15,005 nt of DNA from Bacillota bacterium. Its GTDB lineage: Bacteria > Bacillota > Clostridia > Christensenellales > CAG-138. The stretch is taken from positions 1 through 15,005 of the forward strand of contig JAEZIE010000275.1 of NCBI GenBank assembly GCA_023416175.1, in the 5' to 3' direction. The translations under genes were made by a program, and so were the position numbers. Under the pieces are notes generated by a model. That model saw only the letters and a list, made by a program, of their open reading frames with translations. It was not told where the DNA came from and made no database searches. How positions within the stretch are numbered: position 1 is the stretch's first letter; the number at the start of each line of letters is the position of its first letter. This document shows, one piece after another, positions 6,833 to 13,477 of the stretch.

Positions 6833-7570
6833 TTGGAAGCTTACGAATACGATGAATTGATGTTTGAATACTGCAGGACCCGGGATCTCGCGCTTCGCAA
6901 TGAGCTTTTGAGCCATTACCTGTTCATTGCAGAAATTGCCGCCAAGAAGTTTGTAGGCCGCGGCGTGGATTATGACGACCTGTTGCAGGTCGCTTCTCTT
7001 GCGCTCATCCGGGCGTTGGAGCGTTTTGATTGTACGCGAAATGTTAAATTCGGCAGCTTTGCCACACCTTCCGTGATCGGAGAAATCAAGAATTATTTCC
7101 GGGATCGGAGCCGTTCCATACGCCTGCCGCGCCGCGCCACGGAGCTATTGAAAAAGCTCTACGAGGTACAGGAGATGTTCACCGCGCGTATGGACAGGCC
7201 CCCCAGGCCTGAGGAGATCGCCCGAGAGTTGGAAATTCCCATTGAGAGGGTGTACGAGCTGATGGAAGTAAAAGCAAGCTCGCAGATCCTGTCATTGGAT
7301 GAAACCATACAGGGGCAGGATGGGGAAAGGAGCCTTGCGGATCTGATCGGTACGGAATCTGACGAGTATATCAGCATAGAAAACGCCGATTTTCTAAAAC
7401 GCAGCCTCGGTCAGTTGACCGAGGAGGAGCGCAGCGTGCTCATAGAGCGATATGTCCACCACAAAAGCCAGCGTTCTATTGCGGAGGATTTGGGTGTTTC
7501 CCAAATGTATGTGTCGCGCTTGGAGCGCCGCGTGTTGACCAAACTCAGGGAAAAACTGGTGGTGGAGTAA
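6833..7570 (+). CDS. RNA polymerase sigma factor, SigB/SigF/SigG class (SigB-like)
   Basis: This alternative sigma-70 family factor has 245 residues, close to SigB and SigF (about 255-262). Region 2 contains VDYDDLLQVASLALIRALERFD and KFGSFATPSVIGEIKNYFRD, with the promoter-melting SIRLPRR just after. Region 3 includes the RPPRPEEIARELEI helix. Region 4.2 contains HKSQRSIAEDLGVSQMYVSRLERR, the -35-recognition helix-turn-helix, which closely resembles SigB (NKSQKETGDILGISQMHVSRLQR, recalled from memory). The TTG start at 6833 is supported by AAAGGAGGG at 6815-6823 with a 9-base spacer. An ATG ten codons in would have no such site. The gene lies 38 bases after the RsbW-like gene. Its SigB character agrees with a SigB-type promoter found just downstream. 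No spoVA genes follow, which argues against the spoIIA (SigF) operon. Confidence 0.93.
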   Translation: MEAYEYDELMFEYCRTRDLALRNELLSHYLFIAEIAAKKFVGRGVDYDDLLQVASLALIRALERFDCTRNVKFGSFATPSVIGEIKNYFRDRSRSIRLPRRATELLKKLYEVQEMFTARMDRPPRPEEIARELEIPIERVYELMEVKASSQILSLDETIQGQDGERSLADLIGTESDEYISIENADFLKRSLGQLTEEERSVLIERYVHHKSQRSIAEDLGVSQMYVSRLERRVLTKLREKLVVE

Positions 7571-7584
7571 GATTTCCCGCGTTG

Positions 7585-7609
7585 GTTTAGAAGCCACAAA
7601 AGCGGGTAT
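7585..7609 (+). promoter_or_regulatory. SigB-type promoter between sigma gene and downstream ATPase gene
   Basis: GTTTAG at 7585-7590 (within TGGTTTAG) and GGGTAT at 7604-7609 are separated by 13 bases. This fits the B. subtilis SigB consensus, GTTTAA and GGGTAT with a 12-15 base spacer, with one mismatch. It starts 15 bases after the sigma stop codon and would drive the 7668-8051 gene. It suggests direct autoregulatory feedback. Confidence 0.68.
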
Positions 7610-7622
7610 CAATACACGAGAA

Positions 7623-7652
7623 AGGCGCATGCCCTGTGCAAGTTTTGCGCCT
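7623..7652 (+). promoter_or_regulatory. Hairpin just ahead of the RsbW-like ATPase gene
   Basis: AGGCGCA (7623-7629) pairs with TGCGCCT (7646-7652) around a 16-base loop. It ends 15 bases before the ATG at 7668, where the only Shine-Dalgarno-like bases are GCGAGTG. In a transcript from the SigB-type promoter it would form most of the leader and could modulate the weak ribosome binding site. The regulatory role is inference. Confidence 0.35.
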
Positions 7653-7667
7653 CAAGCGAGTGATTAG

Positions 7668-8051
7668 ATGTCCGACTGGAACTATCGTGGTACGTTTTCT
7701 AACCCCGATGAAATGCGTTTTGTTTTACAAGACCTACTCATGACCATTCGTGAGCAGCTTCCCGTCCAGGAAGAGACCTGGTACGACCTTAAAGTAATAT
7801 TATATGAGCTTTGCTCAAACGCCCTTGAACACGGAAAAATTCCGGCGGAAGTCATTGCAGCGGTGTGCAGGAAGGATTGTTATCTGCATGCGCTGGTCTC
7901 CGATTCCGGAGAGGGTTTCTGCCCGGATATTTGCTCGGTTAATATTGAAGAAGAGCGGGGCAGGGGCTTGAAAATTGTCCATTCGTTGGCGGATGAAATT
8001 GTGTTCAACAGCGCTGCGAACAAGGTGCTGGTAAAACTACATATTTCCTGA
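7668..8051 (+). CDS. Intact RsbW-like anti-sigma kinase / HATPase-fold protein
   Basis: This 127-residue GHKL-type ATPase has all motifs of the anti-sigma kinase class. The N-box is ELCSNALEHG with Glu47 and Asn51. The DxGxG box is SDSGEGF with Asp79, Gly81 and Gly83. The lid is ERGRGLKIV at residues 96-104. Proteins of this type bind a sigma factor and phosphorylate a STAS partner, here plausibly Ser57 of the operon's antagonist. An in-frame TAG immediately precedes the ATG at 7668, so this is the first possible start. Its ribosome binding site is weak. It lies 97 bases after the sigma gene, behind a predicted SigB-type promoter, and is followed by a strong terminator. In the usual sigB operon the kinase precedes sigma. 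Here the kinase-competent protein follows it, and the one preceding sigma is degenerate. Whether it acts on this sigma factor is inferred from position. Confidence 0.88.
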   Translation: MSDWNYRGTFSNPDEMRFVLQDLLMTIREQLPVQEETWYDLKVILYELCSNALEHGKIPAEVIAAVCRKDCYLHALVSDSGEGFCPDICSVNIEEERGRGLKIVHSLADEIVFNSAANKVLVKLHIS

Positions 8052-8067
8052 ATCAACGTTTTTCTTT

Positions 8068-8101
8068 GCATGCGGAGCCTCCGCATGCTTTTTGTTTTTT
8101 T
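8068..8101 (+). terminator. Rho-independent terminator closing the sigma operon
   Basis: GCATGCGGA (8068-8076) pairs perfectly with TCCGCATGC (8080-8088) across a GCC loop. TTTTT, a G and a further run of Ts follow. The hairpin begins 16 bases after the stop of the ATPase gene. Confidence 0.93.
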
Positions 8102-8128
8102 TTGGAGCGAATCAGTAGAATATCGTAT

Positions 8129-8183
8129 ATACACGAACATTGTCTTGCAATATAGAAATATCTTATAGATTTATTCGAACAAA
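8129..8183 (+). promoter_or_regulatory. Possible PurR boxes upstream of purA
   Basis: ATACACGAACATT (8129-8141) matches about 11 of 13 positions of the B. subtilis PurBox (AWWWCCGAACWWT), and TTATTCGAACAAA (8171-8183) matches about 10. Both lie just before the purA promoter, and purA is a PurR target in B. subtilis. Against this, the two sites are in direct orientation and about 42 bases apart. Bacillus boxes are inverted and closer. The region is AT-rich, which inflates chance matches. Confidence 0.33.
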
Positions 8184-8207
8184 TAACAGTAGATTGGGAA
8201 TTATTAT

Positions 8208-8237
8208 TTGACTTACGCGCCGAGGCTTTGTTACTAT
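8208..8237 (+). promoter_or_regulatory. Sigma-A promoter for purA-purB
   Basis: TTGACT (8208-8213) and TACTAT (8232-8237) are spaced 18 bases apart, with TG at 8229-8230 forming an extended -10. The expected start near 8244 leaves a leader of about 36 bases before the purA ATG. Confidence 0.68.
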
Positions 8238-8279
8238 GATGAAGGGAAAGGCCAAAAACCTTTAAGGAGGAAACTCAAA

Positions 8280-9554
8280 ATGTCAACCTGTGCGATCGTG
8301 GGCGTCAACTGGGGCGATGAAGGAAAGGGCCGCATGGTCGATCTTTTAGCCAGCCAGTACGATATTGTGGTACGTTATCAGGGCGGTAGCAACGCCGGCC
8401 ATACGGTCATCAACGAATACGGCAAATTCGCATTGAACCTTATTCCATCCGGCATTTTCCGTTCGGGTGTAGTCAATATTCTTGGCAATGGCACAGTGGT
8501 GGACTTAGAACACCTATGCGGGGAAATCGGCCGCTTAAGGGCCGCGGGCATTTCCATTACGCCGGAAAACCTGAAAATCAGCGATCGCAGCATTATTGTA
8601 TTCCCTTTCCATAAGGATCAGGACGGGCTGGAGGAAGCGCGCCTTAAGGACGCGAAATATGGCTCCACCAAACGCGGCATTGCCCCCGTTTACAGCGATA
8701 AATATCAGAAAAAGGGTATCCAGATGGGCGACTTGCTGTTGCCTGATGTTCTGGAAAAGCACCTGAAGACGGTTCTCGAATGGAAGAACCTTATGTTGAG
8801 CAGCATGTACGGCGCAAAGCCCTACACCTATGAGGAAATCATGGAATGGCTCAACACATTTGGCGGGGAATTGAAGTCATTTGTTACGGATACGGGCGCT
8901 TATCTCTATGAGGCGCACAAGGCGGGCAAACGCATTCTGTTTGAAGCGCAACTTGGCGCATTACGGGATATCGAATTCGGCATCTACCCGTTTACCTCTT
9001 CTTCTTCGCCGCTTGCAGCGTACGCGCCGCTTGGAGCGGGCGTGCCCGGAGTTAAAGTGGACGAGGTGTTGGGTATTGTAAAAGCGTATTCCACCTGCGT
9101 GGGGGAAGGTCCATTTGTTGCGGAATGGTTCGGCCCCGAAGCGGAAGCGCTGCGAGAGGCCGGAGCGGAATATGGCGCAGCCACCGGCCGTCCGCGCCGC
9201 GTTGGGCCCTTTGACGTGGTGGCCACGCGCTATGGCGTACGCGTGCAGGGTGCAACGGGTGTCGCGCTTACCAAAATGGACGTACTTTCTTATATGGAGC
9301 GCATTCCCGTCTGCGTTGCCTACAAAATTGACGGCAAGACGGTAACCGAGTTCCCGTTTACGCCGCTTCTTGATCAAGCGGAGCCCGTGATCGAATACCT
9401 CCCTGGCTGGGGCGAGGATATTTCAAAAGTCCGCCGTTTTGAAGACTTGCCCAAGGCTGCGCAGGAGTATGTGCTATATATCGAGCGCGTGCTTGAATGC
9501 CCTGTCCCTTATGTTTCCGTTGGTGCGGACCGGGAAGCGCTCATCATACGCTAA
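8280..9554 (+). CDS. purA: Adenylosuccinate synthetase
   Basis: The enzyme joins IMP and aspartate using GTP to form adenylosuccinate, the first committed step to AMP. The ATG at 8280 has AAGGAGG at 8264-8270 with a 9-base spacer and gives 424 residues, the normal family length. An earlier TTG at 8208 lies inside the promoter -35 and is rejected. The P-loop motif NWGDEGKGR, GGSNAGHTV, the HKDQDGLEE and KYGSTKRGIAPVYSDK segments, TGRPRRVGPFD and TKMDVLSYMERIPVCVAYK are all present. The central motif that usually reads EGAQGxxLDxDxGTYPFVTSSN is EAQLGALRDIEFGIYPFTSS here (from residue 222), placing the protein in a diverged subgroup. The essential fold elements remain, and I expect it to be active. 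purB follows after 19 bases, so the two AMP-branch enzymes are co-expressed. Confidence 0.96.
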   Translation: MSTCAIVGVNWGDEGKGRMVDLLASQYDIVVRYQGGSNAGHTVINEYGKFALNLIPSGIFRSGVVNILGNGTVVDLEHLCGEIGRLRAAGISITPENLKISDRSIIVFPFHKDQDGLEEARLKDAKYGSTKRGIAPVYSDKYQKKGIQMGDLLLPDVLEKHLKTVLEWKNLMLSSMYGAKPYTYEEIMEWLNTFGGELKSFVTDTGAYLYEAHKAGKRILFEAQLGALRDIEFGIYPFTSSSSPLAAYAPLGAGVPGVKVDEVLGIVKAYSTCVGEGPFVAEWFGPEAEALREAGAEYGAATGRPRRVGPFDVVATRYGVRVQGATGVALTKMDVLSYMERIPVCVAYKIDGKTVTEFPFTPLLDQAEPVIEYLPGWGEDISKVRRFEDLPKAAQEYVLYIERVLECPVPYVSVGADREALIIR

Positions 9555-9573
9555 AATAGGATAGGAGCAGGCC

Positions 9574-11007
9574 ATGCAGCATACGGATACCTATGAGAGC
9601 CCGCTGTGCAGCCGCTACGCATCAAAAGAAATGCAGCGGCTGTTCTCTGCGGATACGCGAACCATTACATGGCGAAAGCTGTGGGTTGCGCTCGCCGAAA
9701 CGGAACATGCCCTCGGCCTGCCTGTATCCAAAGAGCAGGTGGAAGAACTGCGCGCGCATGTTGAAGATATCGATTACGGCGCCATTGCGGAAAAGGAAAA
9801 GCAAAACAGGCACGACGTTATGGCCCATGTATATGGTTACGGGCTTGTCTGCCCTAAAGCTGCGGGTATCATCCACCTGGGCGCGACGAGCTGCTATGTG
9901 ACGGACAACGCGGATATCTTAATATACCGTGACGCGCTGAACCTTACTCTAAAAAAGCTCTTTGGCGTAATACAAAACCTTGCGGTCTTCGCAAAAGAAT
10001 ACAGAGCGCTGCCCGCGCTTGGGTATACGCATTTCCAGCCTGCGCAGCCGGTCACGGTGGGCAAGCGCGCTTCGCTATGGATGCATGATTTTGTGATGGA
10101 CGTGGAAGAGCTTCTGTTTGTGCGGGACAGCCTGCGCCTGTTGGGCAGCAAGGGCACGACCGGCACACAAGCAAGCTTTTTGGAACTGTTTGACGGCGAC
10201 CATGACAAGGTAAAGCGTCTGGATCAGATGATTGCTGAGTTGTTCGATATGCCGGGGTCTTACCCGGTTTCCGGGCAGACGTACCCGCGCAAGGCCGACT
10301 CCCGCATTCTTAACGCGCTTTCCGCCATTGCCCAGAGTGCGTACCGCTTTGCAAACGATTTAAGGCTTTTACAGCACGAGCATGAAGTGGAAGAGCCATT
10401 CGAAAAAGGGCAGGTGGGGTCTTCCGCCATGGCCTACAAAAGAAACCCCATGCGCAGCGAGCGCATTTGCTCTCTTGCGCGCTACGTCATGGCTAACGCG
10501 CAGAACGCCGCCATGACGGCTTCCACCCAGTGGTTGGAGCGTACGCTCGACGATTCCGCAAACAGAAGACTAGCTCTACCTGAAGGTTTTTTGGCGGTGG
10601 ACGCCATACTCAATCTGATGCTCAACGTGACGGACGGGTTAAAGGTATATCCCGCCGTCATACGCAAGAATCTGATGGAACAGATGCCGTTCTTGGCTAC
10701 AGAAAATTTGCTGATGGAAGCGGTGAAACGCGGGGGAGACCGGCAGATATTGCATGAAATTATCCGAGAGCATTCCATGGCCGCCGCCGCTCGTATGAAA
10801 GAAGAAGGCGCCCCCTGCGATCTGCTGGACCGCCTTGCGGCTGATGAGCGAATGGGGTTAACTGCTGCCGACATCGGCAATATCCTGGATCCCGCTGCTT
10901 ATATCGGCCGGGCGCCCGAACAGGTGCTCGAATATGTGGAGAACGTGGTGGAGCCGCTGCTAATTGAACATGACGCGCAGAAGATCACAGCGTCCATCCA
11001 GGTTTAG
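9574..11007 (+). CDS. purB: Adenylosuccinate lyase
   Basis: The lyase releases fumarate from adenylosuccinate to give AMP and from SAICAR to give AICAR. The 477 residues are at the long end of the family, resembling the eukaryote-like clade more than the roughly 430-residue B. subtilis enzyme. Visible family motifs are NRHDVMAHV, HLGATSCYVTDNAD, GYTHFQPAQPVT with the general-acid His region, and the fumarase/aspartase signature GSSAMAYKRNPMRSERICSL with the catalytic Ser at 283/284. An Ala occupies the position that is usually Pro in SSAMPYKRNP. AGGAG at 9563-9567 supports the ATG. Its TAG stop overlaps the stop codon of the convergent mntP gene, and there is no terminator hairpin between them. 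Confidence 0.96.
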   Translation: MQHTDTYESPLCSRYASKEMQRLFSADTRTITWRKLWVALAETEHALGLPVSKEQVEELRAHVEDIDYGAIAEKEKQNRHDVMAHVYGYGLVCPKAAGIIHLGATSCYVTDNADILIYRDALNLTLKKLFGVIQNLAVFAKEYRALPALGYTHFQPAQPVTVGKRASLWMHDFVMDVEELLFVRDSLRLLGSKGTTGTQASFLELFDGDHDKVKRLDQMIAELFDMPGSYPVSGQTYPRKADSRILNALSAIAQSAYRFANDLRLLQHEHEVEEPFEKGQVGSSAMAYKRNPMRSERICSLARYVMANAQNAAMTASTQWLERTLDDSANRRLALPEGFLAVDAILNLMLNVTDGLKVYPAVIRKNLMEQMPFLATENLLMEAVKRGGDRQILHEIIREHSMAAAARMKEEGAPCDLLDRLAADERMGLTAADIGNILDPAAYIGRAPEQVLEYVENVVEPLLIEHDAQKITASIQV

Positions 11008-11567
11008 CAAATCATAAGGTGCTCCAATAAGATCCTGATGCCGATCAATATCAGCATAATACCCCCCAAAAGCTCGGCCCTTCGCTGAAACATGCTGCCG
11101 ACCCGCTGGCCGATCATCACGCCGATAAAGCACATTACGGCGGTAATGCAGCCGATTGTGGCGGCGCACGCCAGGATGGCGGCATGCTGTATAGCCAGGC
11201 TGACGCCTGCGGCAAGCGCGTCAATGCTGGTGGCCAAAGCGAGTACAAGCAGAGTGCGTGTGCTGGATATGCCCGGGGTCGCACAATCGTCTCTGTTGCG
11301 CGCGCTTTCCCGTATCATACGGATACCGATGAACGAAAGCAACCCTAACGCCACCCAATGGTCCACGTTTTCGATGTATTTATCCACCGAAATGCCCGCT
11401 ACGTATCCCAAAGCGGGCATCAGCGCCTGAAAGAAACCGAAAAGCAGGGCAACCTTGAGCGCATGCGACGGTTGCAGCGTTCTCATGCGGATGCCTTCAG
11501 AAACGGACGCGGTGAATGCATCCATACCCAGGGCTACGGCAAGCAGCAAAAGCTCATAATGTTCCAA
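11004..11567 (-). CDS. mntP: Manganese efflux pump MntP
   Basis: A small integral membrane protein of the MntP/YebN family that exports Mn2+. I chose the TTG at 11567 (complement) because GGAGG (11574-11578, complement) sits 6 bases ahead and the resulting 187 residues match the usual 186-188. An ATG 24 codons upstream has no ribosome binding site and would add a polar, charged tail ahead of the first membrane helix. About six hydrophobic helices are evident. The two repeat signatures are LGMDAFTASVSEG in helix 1 and TSIDALAAGVS in the second half, each with the conserved Asp needed for transport. It is encoded opposite to all its neighbours and diverges from rimP. I looked for a yybP-ykoY Mn riboswitch upstream and could not recognise one. 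Confidence 0.93.
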   Translation of the reverse strand: MEHYELLLLAVALGMDAFTASVSEGIRMRTLQPSHALKVALLFGFFQALMPALGYVAGISVDKYIENVDHWVALGLLSFIGIRMIRESARNRDDCATPGISSTRTLLVLALATSIDALAAGVSLAIQHAAILACAATIGCITAVMCFIGVMIGQRVGSMFQRRAELLGGIMLILIGIRILLEHLMIC

Positions 11568-11698
11568 CGCAAGCCTCCATGCGCGAATCGCTCTTTTACT
11601 CCGGTATGAGTCCTTTTCCAAAATGGTAGTCTGCTCCATACCGTTTCATGACCGAAAAGGCGAAAAAAACGCCTATAAACATGCTTTTTGGAATATGC

Positions 11699-11727
11699 TT
11701 GCCAACAGATAGCGGGCATGTTATAAT
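11699..11727 (+). promoter_or_regulatory. Extended -10 sigma-A promoter for rimP-nusA-infB operon
   Basis: TTGCCA (11699-11704), 17 bases, then TATAAT (11722-11727) with TG at 11719-11720. The expected start near 11734 gives a leader of about 100 bases before rimP. Having its own promoter fits with the operon being separated from polC here. Confidence 0.82.
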
Positions 11728-11756
11728 ACAGCTTGTCGGAATTGTTGGCGTGTTGT

Positions 11757-11787
11757 AAGAGTGGGGAGTCCCACTCTTTCATTTTGA
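11757..11787 (+). promoter_or_regulatory. Terminator-like hairpin in the rimP leader (possible attenuator)
   Basis: AAGAGTGGG (11757-11765) pairs perfectly with CCCACTCTT (11770-11778) across the loop GAGT, followed by TCATTTTG. It lies inside the transcribed leader, about 25 bases after the predicted start and 58 bases before the rimP start. Leader attenuators ahead of rimP/nusA operons have been reported in bacteria. The imperfect T-tract means partial termination at most. It could also act as an RNA stability element. Confidence 0.55.
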
Positions 11788-11835
11788 TAAGACGGTTCCA
11801 TTGCCCGTGTGGGTGAATAAAACGGAGGATATCGT

Positions 11836-12291
11836 TTGAAGACTGTTGACGTAGTGCAGGCATTGGTGCAGGGCGCCGTATCTGACTTAGGTTACGAACT
11901 GATCGATGTTGAATTTCAAAAAGAACAAACAGATTGGATTCTTACATTATATATAGATTCACCAAACGGCGTCACCGTCGATGATTGTGAGCGTGTAAGC
12001 CGTGCCGTCGAGCCGTTGCTTGACGAGGCGGATCCAATCGCGCAATCTTATTTTTTGAGCGTATCTTCGCCCGGACTCGACCGGCCGCTCAAAAAGGAAC
12101 GGGATTTTGAGCGCCACCTCAATAAAGATATCGTCATCAAGCTCTATGCGCCGCAGGATAAGAAAAAAGAGTTTATTGGGACTTTGCTGCGCTTCGATGC
12201 AGAGTCCATTACCATATCGGAAAAGAACGGCAAAGAGCGGACCATACTCCGTAAGGATGCGGCAAACATCCGTCCGCATATCGTTTTTTAA
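11836..12291 (+). CDS. rimP: Ribosome maturation factor RimP
   Basis: RimP binds the pre-30S subunit and assists its late maturation. The 151 residues match the family. The N-terminal alpha/beta domain carries YELIDVEFQKE and LTLYIDSPNGVTVDDCERVSRAVEPLLDE. The signature SVSSPGLDRPLKKERDFERH follows at about residues 75-94, and then a C-terminal SH3-like barrel (IGTLLRFDAESITI, DAANIRPHI). The TTG start is supported by GGAGG at 11824-11828 with a 7-base spacer. It is the first gene of the operon and precedes nusA by 54 bases, the standard Bacillota order. Its expression probably depends on the promoter and hairpin leader upstream. Confidence 0.96.
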   Translation: MKTVDVVQALVQGAVSDLGYELIDVEFQKEQTDWILTLYIDSPNGVTVDDCERVSRAVEPLLDEADPIAQSYFLSVSSPGLDRPLKKERDFERHLNKDIVIKLYAPQDKKKEFIGTLLRFDAESITISEKNGKERTILRKDAANIRPHIVF

Positions 12292-12345
12292 TTAATACAA
12301 AATAATCGTTACATCATATTTGATAGAGTAAGGGGAGTGCGAACT

Positions 12346-13443
12346 ATGAATGCCGAATTTATGAATGCGCTCAACGCCATAGAAAAAGAGCGCGGCATCA
12401 ACAAAGAGATACTCATCGACGCAGTGGAAAACGCGTTGATTTCCGCTTATCGCCGGAATTTTGGCACTTCCAACAATGTCCGCGCTGAGGTGGATCGGGA
12501 TACCGGCGAAATCCAGCTCTTTGCCTCGAAGTCTGTCGTGGAATTGGTAGAAAATCAGCACTCTGAAATCTCTTTGGAGAACGCCCGCAAGATCAATACC
12601 CTGTATGAAGTCGGCGACGTCTTGGAGGAAGAGGTCAAGCCCAAGAACTTCGGGCGCATCGCTGCGCAGACGGCAAAGCAGGTCGTTGTGCAGCGCATCC
12701 GAGAGGCCGAGCGCGGCGTCATATATGAGGAGTATGTGGAGAAAGAGAACGAGGTATTGACCGCCATCGTACAGCGCGTGGAAAAGAGCGGCGCTTATGT
12801 AGAGCTTGGTAAAACCGACGGCCTGTTGGCGCCCAATGAAATGATTCCTGGCGAAAGCTTTGAAAGCAATGACCGAATTAAGGTCTATGTGCTCGAAGTG
12901 CGCAAGACCAACAAGGGGCCGCAGGTGCTGGTTTCCCGTACGCATCCGGGCTTAGTCAAGCGTCTGTTTGAGCTGGAGGTGCCCGAAATTCAGTCCGGTA
13001 TCGTACAGATCCGCTCCATTGCGCGTGAGGCTGGCTTCCGCACCAAGGTTGCCGTATCCTCCAATGATGCGCAGGTGGATCCGGTGGGCGCGTGCGTCGG
13101 GCAGCGCGGTATCCGCGTGGAGCGCATCGTGACGGAGCTTCACAACGAAAAGATCGACATCATCGAATGGGATTCCGATTCCGCTGTATATATCGCAAAG
13201 GCTTTAAGCCCTGCAAAGGTGCTCATGGTATATATCAATGAAGCGGAGAAGGCAGCAAAGGTCATTGTTCCTGACAACCAGCTTTCCCTTGCCATCGGCA
13301 AAGAAGGGCAGAACGCCCGCCTTGCCGCCAAACTCACTGGTTGGAAGATCGATATCAAGAACCAGTCCCAGGCCGAAGAAGCCATGGTGAATATGTTCAG
13401 CGGGTCTGCGGCGCCGGAAGAAGAAGAGGAAGAACTGTTCTAA
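12346..13443 (+). CDS. nusA: Transcription termination/antitermination factor NusA
   Basis: NusA binds RNA polymerase and nascent RNA, promoting pausing, intrinsic termination and antitermination. The ATG at 12346 follows AGGGGAG (12331-12337) by 8 bases and gives 365 residues, matching the short Gram-positive NusA without the C-terminal repeats of E. coli. The order is an N-terminal polymerase-binding domain (about 1-125), an S1 domain (about 130-200, TAIVQRVEKSGAYVELGKTDG), KH1 (GACVGQRGIRVERI, about 245-260) and KH2 (LAIGKEGQNARLAAKLTGW, about 316-334). It ends in an acidic tail, EEEEEELF. A GTG three codons upstream lies inside the ribosome binding site and is rejected. Confidence 0.97.
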   Translation: MNAEFMNALNAIEKERGINKEILIDAVENALISAYRRNFGTSNNVRAEVDRDTGEIQLFASKSVVELVENQHSEISLENARKINTLYEVGDVLEEEVKPKNFGRIAAQTAKQVVVQRIREAERGVIYEEYVEKENEVLTAIVQRVEKSGAYVELGKTDGLLAPNEMIPGESFESNDRIKVYVLEVRKTNKGPQVLVSRTHPGLVKRLFELEVPEIQSGIVQIRSIAREAGFRTKVAVSSNDAQVDPVGACVGQRGIRVERIVTELHNEKIDIIEWDSDSAVYIAKALSPAKVLMVYINEAEKAAKVIVPDNQLSLAIGKEGQNARLAAKLTGWKIDIKNQSQAEEAMVNMFSGSAAPEEEEEELF

Positions 13444-13477
13444 GCGCTGTGAATACGATAAGGATGCGGGGTGCAGT

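Noticed and set aside
6106..7570. The sporulation operon spoIIAA-spoIIAB-sigF
   Set aside because: The SpoIIAB position holds a protein without ATP motifs, spoVA genes do not follow, and the nearby promoter is SigB-type. The general class is right, but the sporulation identity is not supported.
11004..11639. Longer mntP start at the ATG at 11639
   Set aside because: There is no ribosome binding site, and the added 24 residues are charged and unlike the family. The TTG at 11567 has GGAGG at ideal spacing.
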